From: Flavobacteriales bacterium UBA6051
GTDB taxonomy: Bacteria; Bacteroidota; Bacteroidia; Flavobacteriales_D; Crocinitomicaceae
DNA: 64,000 nt
Assembly (NCBI GenBank): GCA_002427735.1
Contig: DIYP01000003.1
Span: 124,001 to 188,000, forward strand
Direction of reading: 5' to 3'
Shown here piece by piece: positions 33,782 through 40,444 of this stretch. Each line of letters opens with the position of its first letter. Within the stretch, counting starts at the first letter, position 1. The translations under genes and the position numbers were made by a program. The notes below the pieces were generated by a model. It did not search any database. It worked only from the letters and a program-made list of their open reading frames with translations, and had not been told where the DNA came from.

Positions 33782-35410
33782 CTAATGATTAAAGTTCTCT
33801 AACTCAAGTATAAACTTTACGAGTTCTTCGTGACTACCAATATTGAGTTTTTTCCGAAGACGTAGACTTGTTTTACGGACTGAGTCCGGCGATATTCCAA
33901 GCGCATTAGCCATTTCGGTATTTGATAAATTCAAACAAATCAATGTAATAAAACGTGTTTCGGCAGGAGTAATTTCTGGATGTTCCTTTTTTAAGAAAGT
34001 AAAGAATCCAGGGTTAAGCTTACCAAACAGTTTTTTAAAACTAGTCCAGTCCTCTTCCGTCAGCAAGGTAAATGATTCCAGACTATCAATAATTTTTATT
34101 GAGTCTTTGTCAGAATTGATCGAATCGATTTTATTCTTAAGGTTGTCCGCAAGATTACTTTTCTCAATTAGCTTAGACAGTAACAATTGGAGTTCGTTCT
34201 CCGAATTCACAAGTTCATCTTTCATTTTAGCTTTTTGAAGCATCAGCACTTCTCTTTCTTGTTGCCTGCGTTTTATCAAGAGCCGTACAATAATTATAGA
34301 GGCAATTATAAAAATGGCAAACACAAATATTAAGCTATACAGTTTGAAAGAATCTTGTTTTCTTTTTTCATTTAAGACAGTAAGTTCCGATTGTGTTTTT
34401 TCAAATTCAATTTGAAATCTGAATTTTTCGATAGATAGTATGTCCTTGTTTCTTGCAATTGAATCGGACATTTCTTGAAACTGTTTATAATTCTTTAATG
34501 CATTTTTATAGTCTCCAATTTCTTGATAGTAGAACTGTAAAAAGTCATAGTAGTTCTTTTTTGTACCTAGCGACTCAATACTGTCCATCAAACTGTTCAA
34601 TTCTTCTACTTTCGGCTCTATATTGTCAGTCCCATTTTGAATAATTTCCATTTTGATGAGCAATGCTAAAGCAATTACCTGACTATTGTGTTGACTGTTC
34701 TCCTTACTTAATTTATAATCTAGCTTCAGTAATTCTTGAGCTCTACCAAAGTCATTTTTGCGATAAGCAATGTATCCTAGATTTCCAGCGAGAACGCCTC
34801 TCCAGTCTTCGTGATTATTAATGTTTGCTAGCTCGTACCCTTCTCTGTACTCTCGTTCGGCATTATCGAAGTCTTCGCGTTTAACATAGATTAACCCTAG
34901 GTGATTGTGTACTTTTATTTGTTCAGAGACTGATAATGTGTTAAATGTGAGTGACTTATTTAAATGATGAATGGCTTCTTCCGGGCGTTCAAAATAGGCG
35001 AGTACAAATCCAAAAGATTTGTGAAATTGTCCGTGGTAGTTTTGAGGAGCTTCACCAGCAGCTAGACCTACTTTGAATGAAGTGTAGAGATATTCATAAG
35101 CCTTTTGCATCTCTTTTCTCTCAAAAAAGTAATCGCCTATTGCAAAACAGATTTCTGGATACTCTTTGCTTTCTCTCAGGCGTGCTTCTTCTACAATTTT
35201 TTCTGGTAGACCTTCTGTTAAATCATCTTTTTGATTTTTTATATAGGATAGCGCATTTTTTCCAAAACTTTCAGCCCCAGATTCAATCGTTAAGAATTCC
35301 ATATCTACAATCGACTGATTTTGAGATATGGCAAAGGAGGACAACAGCAGAAATTGGCAGAATAAGAAAGTAAGCTTGAGTTTCAAGAGAGTAGTTTTTA
35401 TAATTATCAT
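33782..35410 (-). CDS. Membrane-anchored TPR protein with C-terminal LuxR-type helix-turn-helix
   Basis: 542 residues. The signal-like segment ends SFAISQ (~30). TPR repeats span ~80-330 (FAIGDYFFERKEMQKAYEYL, HNHLGLIYVKREDFDNAERE), followed by one membrane helix (~357-379; LIFVFAIFIIASIIIVRLL), a coiled coil (~380-435), and a GerE/LuxR-type HTH (~480-540; ITPAETRFITLICLNLSNTE, MANALGISPDSVRKTSLRLR). This architecture is common in Bacteroidota: a periplasmic TPR sensor tied to a DNA-binding domain on the cytoplasmic face. No receiver domain is present. It sits between genes and small-RNA candidates that share the TTGTCY element, so it is one possible regulator of them; that link is inference only. 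Confidence 0.83.
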   Translation of the reverse strand: MIIIKTTLLKLKLTFLFCQFLLLSSFAISQNQSIVDMEFLTIESGAESFGKNALSYIKNQKDDLTEGLPEKIVEEARLRESKEYPEICFAIGDYFFERKEMQKAYEYLYTSFKVGLAAGEAPQNYHGQFHKSFGFVLAYFERPEEAIHHLNKSLTFNTLSVSEQIKVHNHLGLIYVKREDFDNAEREYREGYELANINNHEDWRGVLAGNLGYIAYRKNDFGRAQELLKLDYKLSKENSQHNSQVIALALLIKMEIIQNGTDNIEPKVEELNSLMDSIESLGTKKNYYDFLQFYYQEIGDYKNALKNYKQFQEMSDSIARNKDILSIEKFRFQIEFEKTQSELTVLNEKRKQDSFKLYSLIFVFAIFIIASIIIVRLLIKRRQQEREVLMLQKAKMKDELVNSENELQLLLSKLIEKSNLADNLKNKIDSINSDKDSIKIIDSLESFTLLTEEDWTSFKKLFGKLNPGFFTFLKKEHPEITPAETRFITLICLNLSNTEMANALGISPDSVRKTSLRLRKKLNIGSHEELVKFILELENFNH

Positions 35411-35547
35411 ACGAAAAATCTGAGGCCAAAGTTGTATTGGGTAGAAAAAAATTTCTTCGGCTATCGGTCCTAAAATCCGCCAATGGTAAGATTTGAATTT
35501 AGAATTGTGTTTGGGTGGGACAGAAAATGGAGGGGGGTAAAAAAGGG

Positions 35548-35579
35548 AAAAAGGGAGGGTTCTAAAAACCTCCCTTTTT
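35548..35579. terminator. Bidirectional terminator hairpin
   Basis: AAAAAGGGAGG and CCTCCCTTTTT form an 11-base perfect inverted repeat around a 10-base loop, with an A run on one side and a T run on the other, so it can stop transcription in either direction. The nearest plausible source on the minus strand is the candidate small RNA starting near 35646. Confidence 0.85.
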
Positions 35580-35646
35580 CAACCGATTTAACTAACTACA
35601 TCTAACCTTTTACTAAAAACCAAACTACTAAATTGGTTTCGGTGAG
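35548..35646 (-). ncRNA. Candidate small RNA A (~99 bases)
   Basis: Predicted from signals only: a paired TTGTCY element (site 4), TAAATTTA at 35653-35660 at the conserved 36-base distance, then ~99 bases ending in the hairpin terminator at 35548. The transcript would fold: AAACCAA pairs with TTGGTTT around an eight-base loop, and ACCGA near the 5' side pairs with TCGGT before the terminator. There is no substantial ORF inside. No known RNA family was recognised. Confidence 0.4.
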
Positions 35647-35652
35647 ATAAGT

Positions 35653-35712
35653 TAAATTTAGATGTAACGAAGCGAATTTTCAGCAAAAAATGGAAGACAA
35701 AATAGAAACAAA
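35653..35712 (-). promoter_or_regulatory. Paired TTGTCY element (site 4) with -7-like box for small RNA A
   Basis: Minus-strand cores TTGTT and TTGTC are 11 bases apart (plus-strand AAC at 35707, GAC at 35696; the distal core has one change). TAAATTTA at 35653-35660 matches TAnnTTTG at seven positions and lies exactly 36 bases from the proximal core. A TTTTTTG run sits 23 bases upstream of the box and could serve as a loose -33. Confidence 0.45.
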
Positions 35713-35765
35713 AGATGATCTGACAGGAGTTTAGATAATCAAAGGCTGGTTGTAATAATTCAAAC

Positions 35766-35868
35766 AGTAGACAAAACTGAGACAATTAGGCTTCCGTAAT
35801 TCCATAAGTTGATTTGAGTTTTGAATCAAAAAATCGGAAAGCTAAAACGTTTCTTTCAGAAAGAGTAA
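35766..35868. repeat. Direct repeat copy A: degenerate relic of the 3' end of an MBL-type gene
   Basis: About 100 bases align without large gaps to 36111-36213, 345 bases away. On the minus strand the coding part reads LKETF, a stop, then LSDF, against LKDTFQFSDLF at the end of the intact MBL gene. The ~55 bases after the gene end, including a paired TTGTCY element (GAC at 35770 and 35781, site 5), are also shared. This is best explained by tandem duplication of the gene end followed by loss of most of one copy. Confidence 0.7.
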
Positions 35869-35955
35869 TTTTTTACACAACTAAGAAACGGTTTTTTTTC
35901 GTGCATAGGTTGCGCAAGATGGTTAAAATAGGAATAACAATATTTCTCGTGAAAC

Positions 35956-35980
35956 AAAAAGGGGAGAACGAATTCTCCCC
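35956..35980 (-). terminator. Rho-independent terminator with TTCG tetraloop
   Basis: On the minus strand GGGGAGAATTCGTTCTCCCC is an eight-base perfect stem closed by a TTCG loop, followed by five T (35956-35960). It is a very strong intrinsic terminator, 190 bases after the MBL stop, and closes the candidate small RNA B. Confidence 0.9.
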
Positions 35981-36065
35981 ACCTAAATTTAACTATTAAT
36001 TCAAATACACATATAAGTTAACGCACTCACGGCATTTTAAAAATGTCGCACGCACTCATAATGAT
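35956..36065 (-). ncRNA. Candidate small RNA B (~110 bases)
   Basis: Predicted from signals only: site 6 element, TAATTTAG at 36072-36079 at the conserved 36-base distance, then ~110 bases to the TTCG-loop terminator. The RNA contains GAGTGC more than once (the first copy overlaps the predicted start) and a hairpin-like CGACATTTT/AAAATGCCG. A ten-codon frame (36027-36059, MSACDIFKMP) is present, so a leader-peptide or small-peptide role is possible. It could instead be a long 3' end of the MBL message. Confidence 0.4.
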
Positions 36066-36071
36066 GCACTC

Positions 36072-36131
36072 CTAAATTAGGTGATACAATCTTTGTTTTG
36101 CATACTTTTCTTAGGACAAAACAGAGACAAT
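36072..36131 (-). promoter_or_regulatory. Paired TTGTCY element (site 6) with -7-like box for small RNA B
   Basis: Minus-strand cores TTGTCTCTGTT and TTGTCC are 11 bases apart (plus-strand GAC at 36126 and 36115). TAATTTAG (36072-36079) matches TAnnTTTG at seven positions and begins 36 bases from the proximal core. The element lies 40 bases beyond the MBL stop and belongs to the part duplicated at 35766. Confidence 0.45.
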
Positions 36132-36213
36132 TAGACTTTTGTAATTCCTTGCATTGATTTGAGTTGTAGATCAAAAAAGGTCAGAAAACTGAAACGTATC
36201 TTTCAGGCGAACG
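36111..36213. repeat. Direct repeat copy B: intact 3' end and flank of the MBL gene
   Basis: The last ~14 codons of the MBL gene plus about 60 bases of downstream sequence, matched by the degenerate copy at 35766-35868. Shared blocks include GACAAAAC, GAGACAATTAG, GTAATTCC, TTGATTTGAGTT and ATCAAAAAA. Confidence 0.7.
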
Positions 36214-37025
36214 CCCTTCTCCGTATGTTGAAGTGTGCAACATTCATTTACGGAGTCGTGCTCTAAAAACAGAACAAATTCCTGATCCGTAGCATTTGCT
36301 AAAAAGCGTCCTTTCTCGTCAAGTGTTACTAGTGGACGTGTATCGTAACCCATTACATAGGGGAGTGGTATGTGACCAACACTCGGCAATAAATCCGCCA
36401 TAAAAACGAGTGTTTTGTCTTTGTAATGAATATGCGGAATCATCATACTTTCGGTATGACCATCCACAAACAACACATCGAAGTTGTTAAAGACATTTGT
36501 TGTATAATCACCCACGCGATCAATGAATTTCAACTGACCACTTTCCTCAATTGGAAGAATGTTTTCTTTTAGAAAAGATGCTTTTTCACGTTGGTTTGGT
36601 TCAGTTGCCCATTTCCAATGCTTTTCGGTACTCCAGTATGTAGCATTTTTGAAGACAGGTTCAAAACCTTCACCATCCTTGGTGCGTTTAATTGCACCTC
36701 CGCAATGGTCGAAATGTAAATGCGTAAGAAATACGTCTGTGATATCATCCATACCATAACCCAGTTTTTTGAGGTTTGGCTCCAAACTATTGTGATCAGA
36801 CAAATAATAGTGGGAAAAGAATTTTTCTGATTGTTTGTCCCCAATGCCGGTGTCAATTAAAATTAAACGATCACCATCTTCTATAAGCAGGCTTCGCATA
36901 GACCAATCGCACATATTGTTTTCGTCTGCGGGATTTGTGCGTTGCCATAAAGATTTGGGAACGACCCCAAACATAGCGCCTCCGTCAAGTTTAAAATTTC
37001 CGGTATTTAAAGGATGAATGATCAT
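36171..37025 (-). CDS. MBL-fold hydrolase, AHL-lactonase-like
   Basis: 284 residues. The metallo-beta-lactamase motif is LTHLHFDHCGG (~104-114; HxHxDH binding two metals). Further ligands lie at DGHTESMM, FMADLLPS (bridging Asp) and LEHD near the end. The N-terminus (FKLDGGAMFGVVPKSLWQRT) and the spacing resemble quorum-quenching lactonase-type MBL proteins, which open N-acyl homoserine lactones or other lactones. The substrate cannot be fixed from sequence. It is the third gene of the ribD-EamA-MBL unit, 12 bases after the transporter. The end of the gene has a degenerate copy 345 bases downstream. Confidence 0.83.
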   Translation of the reverse strand: MIIHPLNTGNFKLDGGAMFGVVPKSLWQRTNPADENNMCDWSMRSLLIEDGDRLILIDTGIGDKQSEKFFSHYYLSDHNSLEPNLKKLGYGMDDITDVFLTHLHFDHCGGAIKRTKDGEGFEPVFKNATYWSTEKHWKWATEPNQREKASFLKENILPIEESGQLKFIDRVGDYTTNVFNNFDVLFVDGHTESMMIPHIHYKDKTLVFMADLLPSVGHIPLPYVMGYDTRPLVTLDEKGRFLANATDQEFVLFLEHDSVNECCTLQHTEKGVRLKDTFQFSDLF

Positions 37026-37037
37026 AAGACTGTTCGA

Positions 37038-37910
37038 TTATATAGTGCTTGCAATATACAAAGTTGCAATTGCTAATATGGCGGAAATTAGTCCAATTAT
37101 TTTTTTTGTGTTTGAATCTTCTTTGAATGCTATAAAGCCAATAATAGCAGATCCAAGTACTACAGATACATTCGTTATCGCAAGTACGGTTGAATCTTGC
37201 CAGCCAGTAGATTTATAAGACAAGAGTAATAGGTAGATTGAAAAGTAGTTTGGAATGCCGAGAATAACGCCTGCAAATACATTTCGAATCTTGATTTGTT
37301 CGTTCCCCTGTATAACGCGAATCATAAGAATCAGGAAGCCAAGGACTCCCGCTAAACCAAGCCCAATAGCTGAGAAAAGGGATGAGGTAAGTACTCCTAA
37401 CTCATGTTTAAGTACGTAGTTCAATGTGGAATCCAGAATACCGCTGCCCAAAAAAAGTAGAAGCAACATCCAAGCAGCACCCTTTTTACCATTTGAAGCT
37501 TTAGAGGATGTCGAAACAAGAAAAACGCCAATAAAGGCTAGCATAATTCCTGTAATCTTTAAAAAACCAACTTCCTCAGAATACATGTACACCATAAAAA
37601 GCAGGGATACCGCCATGCTCATCTTTACTGCAACTGATGTGGAAGCGACTCCGTTCAGCTGAGAGCTTTTTCCCATAATGAAAAACAATCCAATAAATAG
37701 AAGAGCGGCGAGAACGGCGAATTTCATCCATCTGACATCCTCCAGCGCGGCATTATCCCACTGATGCCCATACAGGGAAAATCCCAAAATTGCGGCTGTG
37801 AAGTAGTTGATAACAATGGCTTGAAATGTATCTATTGAATACTTCTTAAACAGTTTAAAAATGACAAAAATGACTGTCGAGCTCGCAATGGATAAAATCA
37901 ATGGAATCAT
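37038..37910 (-). CDS. EamA/DMT-superfamily transporter
   Basis: 290 residues with ten hydrophobic helices and the two-fold repeat of EamA permeases (first half ending GIMLAFIGVFLVSTSS, second ending KIIGLISAILAIATLYI). Motifs such as NGVASTSVAVKMSMAVSLLF fit the family. It probably exports or imports a small metabolite at the inner membrane. The start overlaps the ribD stop by four bases, so it is translationally coupled to riboflavin synthesis. Riboflavin transport is a possible role but rests on adjacency only. Confidence 0.8.
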   Translation of the reverse strand: MIPLILSIASSTVIFVIFKLFKKYSIDTFQAIVINYFTAAILGFSLYGHQWDNAALEDVRWMKFAVLAALLFIGLFFIMGKSSQLNGVASTSVAVKMSMAVSLLFMVYMYSEEVGFLKITGIMLAFIGVFLVSTSSKASNGKKGAAWMLLLLFLGSGILDSTLNYVLKHELGVLTSSLFSAIGLGLAGVLGFLILMIRVIQGNEQIKIRNVFAGVILGIPNYFSIYLLLLSYKSTGWQDSTVLAITNVSVVLGSAIIGFIAFKEDSNTKKIIGLISAILAIATLYIASTI

Positions 37911-38935
37911 CTGTTCATGTAAGATTTTATCTGATCTCCAAAGAATTGTTCAATATGATATGGAGTATGATGAATGACCGGTGCTAAAGTGCCATGGTCA
38001 AATTCGACTTGCCCAACAATAACTTTTGCTTCATCCCAAAGGTTGGCGTCGATAAAGGATTGAAGTGTGCGAGCTCCCCCTTCAATCATCACAGATTGAA
38101 TTCCTTCTTGGTGCAGTGCTGACACTATTTTTGCGGGTGTCATTTCATCCAATTGCAAAAAAGAATATTGCGCACTCTGCTCTTTTCGCTTTGTGTTCAA
38201 TACGATCGTTTTGGCAGTTCCATCAAAGACGTTTAACCGACTATCCAGCTCTGCAGAGCTATCCAATACTATACGAATGGGATTGTTCCCGGCAACAGCC
38301 CTTACCGTAAGTGACGGATTATCATTTTTGACAGTGTTTTTTCCAACAAGAATGGATTGGTATTCAGACCTCCAGGTATGGACCAGGGTTTGGACTTCGG
38401 GAGTTGAAATCCACGTGATTTTTCCATCATGAGTAGCCCCGTCAATTAATCCGCTCGGTGTTTGTGCCCATTTTAAAAAAATGTAAGGGCGGCCTTTTTC
38501 ATGACTTACAAAAAATGCTTTATTTAATTCGCGACATTCTTCTTCCAGTACTCCTGTTGTTACTTGTATACCGGCGTTTTTCAAACGAAAAATTCCTTTA
38601 CCATCCACAGCGGAGTGGGCGTCACGACAACCAATTACGACCCGTTGAAATTGTTTTTCAACAAGTAAATCGGCACATGGAGGTGTTTTTCCGTGATGCG
38701 CACAAGGCTCTAATGAAACGTAAATGGTAGATGATTTCAGTAGTTCCTCGTTGTTAACGGAATTGACGGCATTTACTTCCGCATGAGAACCTCCATACAT
38801 CTTATGAAATCCTTCTCCAATAATTTTACCCTCATGAACAATGACAGCTCCAACCAAAGGGTTAGGTGCTACATTTCCACGGCCCAACTTTGCTAATTGA
38901 ATGCACCGAGCCATATACTTTTCATCGTGAAGCAT
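37907..38935 (-). CDS. ribD: Bifunctional diaminohydroxyphosphoribosylaminopyrimidine deaminase / 5-amino-6-(5-phosphoribosylamino)uracil reductase
   Basis: 342 residues. The N-terminal deaminase has GNVAPNPLVGAVIVH, GSHAEVNAV (zinc His-Ala-Glu) and VSLEPCAHHGKTPPCADLL (PCxxxGxxPPC), then VVIGCRDAHSAVDGKG. The C-terminal reductase (~145-342) includes FLKWAQTPSGLIDG, the NADPH-binding loop NPIRIVLDSSAEL, and MIEGGARTLQSFI. It performs the second and third steps of riboflavin synthesis. It diverges from the fatty acid transporter gene across a 66-base spacer and heads the ribD-EamA-MBL unit. No FMN riboswitch is visible in the short leader. Confidence 0.95.
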   Translation of the reverse strand: MLHDEKYMARCIQLAKLGRGNVAPNPLVGAVIVHEGKIIGEGFHKMYGGSHAEVNAVNSVNNEELLKSSTIYVSLEPCAHHGKTPPCADLLVEKQFQRVVIGCRDAHSAVDGKGIFRLKNAGIQVTTGVLEEECRELNKAFFVSHEKGRPYIFLKWAQTPSGLIDGATHDGKITWISTPEVQTLVHTWRSEYQSILVGKNTVKNDNPSLTVRAVAGNNPIRIVLDSSAELDSRLNVFDGTAKTIVLNTKRKEQSAQYSFLQLDEMTPAKIVSALHQEGIQSVMIEGGARTLQSFIDANLWDEAKVIVGQVEFDHGTLAPVIHHTPYHIEQFFGDQIKSYMNR

Positions 38936-39001
38936 GCTACGAAATTACGAATTAAGTGCAATGAAATTTATTTCTATTTTCGTGTATACGACAATTGTTT
39001 C

Positions 39002-40441
39002 ATGCGTTTCTTTTCGAGTTTCGAGAAAATATTCAAAGCCCTACTGCCGACTCCGTTTACGATAGCTATCGTATTGACTGTGGTCACATTCATACTTGCG
39101 CTGTCATTGACACATTCTGATTTAACTGGAATGGATCGCTTTCTTGAAGTAGTCGGGTTTTGGGAGAAAGGCTTATGGAACCCACCTCTTCTTGCGTTCG
39201 CAGTGCAAATGATGCTAATGTTGGTTTTAGGGCACGTATTGGCACTGACGAAGCCAGTTGATCGTTTTATTGGTTATGTTACCCAGTTTTGTACATCTAC
39301 GGCGAACGCCGCGGCCATAGTTACCTTGCTCACGATTTGTGTTGCATTATTTAACTGGGGGCTTGGTTTAATATTTGGAGCGATTCTGGCACGTAAAGTG
39401 GGAGAGCATGCCGCCAGAAATAATATTCCATTGAATTATGCACTTATTGGTGCAGCTGGTTATAGCGGTTTGATGGTCTGGCATGGGGGTATTTCAGGCT
39501 CGGCACCACTGAAAGTAGCAGAAGAAGGGCATATTTCATGGCTCATGTCCGACCTTGCCAATGAACAACAATTAGCATTGTTGCCAGATGTCGTGTTGCC
39601 TTCTGAAACTATTTTTAGTCCTATGAATCTTGTAACAATGGTGGCGTTAGTCATTTTGTTGCCTGCCTTTATGTATTGGATTGGTAAACGGACAAAACGC
39701 TATACTGAGCTTCCGAATTTACCTTCTTCAGTGACCGATGTGAATCAGTCTAGTGGCAAAGTAGACGACGCGTTAGTTGACCTGAAACCTTCCGAAGATG
39801 AGATCATTGGAGCGGAGAAACTTGACCATTCTAAATCCTTTTCTCTCGGTATTGGGCTTGGGATCGTTAGTTACGCTGTCTTTTCTGCGATAACGATTTT
39901 TCCTGAAAAAGGACTTGGCTTTATAACGCCAAATTTCATCAACCTTCTGCTTCTTGGACTGTGTCTGATTTTGCATCGTAACGTAACGGGGTTCTTGAAG
40001 GCCATTGATGAAGCCATTGGAGGAGCGTCGGGAATTTTAATTCAGTTCCCGCTTTACTTCGGGATCATGGGAATTATGAACAGTTCTGGATTGGTGCAGC
40101 TTTTTTCTGACTTCTTCGTAAGTATTTCCAATGAAGTGACGTTTCCCGTGTTTACATTTATGAGTGCTGGTATTGTCAATGTATTTGTTCCAAGTGGAGG
40201 AGGACAGTGGGCAGTTCAAGGACCCATTATTTTGAAGGCGGCTATGGAGTTAGGCGTGAGCGCTCCAAAGGCAATTATGGCGTTGGCGTACGGAGATCAA
40301 TTAACCAATATGTTGCAGCCTTTTTGGGCGCTACCGTTGCTTGGTATTACAGGACTCAAAGCTAAGTCAATTTTACCTTATACCGTGGCGTTAATGGGCG
40401 CAGGAATTATAATATTTGTTTCTATACTGCTGCTATTTTAG
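39002..40441 (+). CDS. AtoE/DcuC-type short-chain fatty acid transporter
   Basis: 479 residues from the ATG at 39002 (MRFFSSFEKIFKALLPTPFT). An earlier in-frame ATG at 38897 lies inside ribD on the other strand and is rejected. It has about 12 membrane segments, with the family motifs FNWGLGLIFGAILARKVGEH, GYSGLMVWHGGISGSAPLKV, PSGGGQWAVQGPIIL and GDQLTNMLQPFWALPLLGI. AtoE-type permeases take up short-chain fatty acids such as butyrate or acetoacetate. The NRAMP-like gene follows after three bases, so they are likely co-transcribed. Confidence 0.88.
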   Translation: MRFFSSFEKIFKALLPTPFTIAIVLTVVTFILALSLTHSDLTGMDRFLEVVGFWEKGLWNPPLLAFAVQMMLMLVLGHVLALTKPVDRFIGYVTQFCTSTANAAAIVTLLTICVALFNWGLGLIFGAILARKVGEHAARNNIPLNYALIGAAGYSGLMVWHGGISGSAPLKVAEEGHISWLMSDLANEQQLALLPDVVLPSETIFSPMNLVTMVALVILLPAFMYWIGKRTKRYTELPNLPSSVTDVNQSSGKVDDALVDLKPSEDEIIGAEKLDHSKSFSLGIGLGIVSYAVFSAITIFPEKGLGFITPNFINLLLLGLCLILHRNVTGFLKAIDEAIGGASGILIQFPLYFGIMGIMNSSGLVQLFSDFFVSISNEVTFPVFTFMSAGIVNVFVPSGGGQWAVQGPIILKAAMELGVSAPKAIMALAYGDQLTNMLQPFWALPLLGITGLKAKSILPYTVALMGAGIIIFVSILLLF

Positions 40442-40444
40442 AGG

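Larger units (their letters stand above)
35411..36170. other. 760-base region without protein genes, rich in regulatory signals
   Basis: This stretch between the TPR-LuxR gene and the MBL gene holds two strong terminators, three copies of the paired TTGTCY element, two -7-like boxes at the conserved 36-base distance, and part of a ~100-base direct repeat. Taken together the signals predict two minus-strand transcripts of about 100 bases. The open frames of 60-66 codons here have no protein character: one (35814-35999, plus) reads through the duplicated relic. Confidence 0.6.

Noticed and set aside
35516..35535. A further TTGTCY-like element (GGGACAGAAAATGG) upstream of the TPR-LuxR gene
   Set aside because: Only one core is present; 11 bases away the sequence is GAG rather than GAC, and no -7-like box lies at the 36-base distance.
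35814..35999. 61-codon plus-strand ORF in the 35.4-36.2 kb region
   Set aside because: It runs through the decayed copy of the MBL gene end and a terminator hairpin, has no protein-like composition, and is on the opposite strand to all signals there.
38897..39001. 35-residue N-terminal extension of the fatty acid transporter
   Set aside because: It lies partly over ribD on the other strand and precedes the usual family start at 39002.
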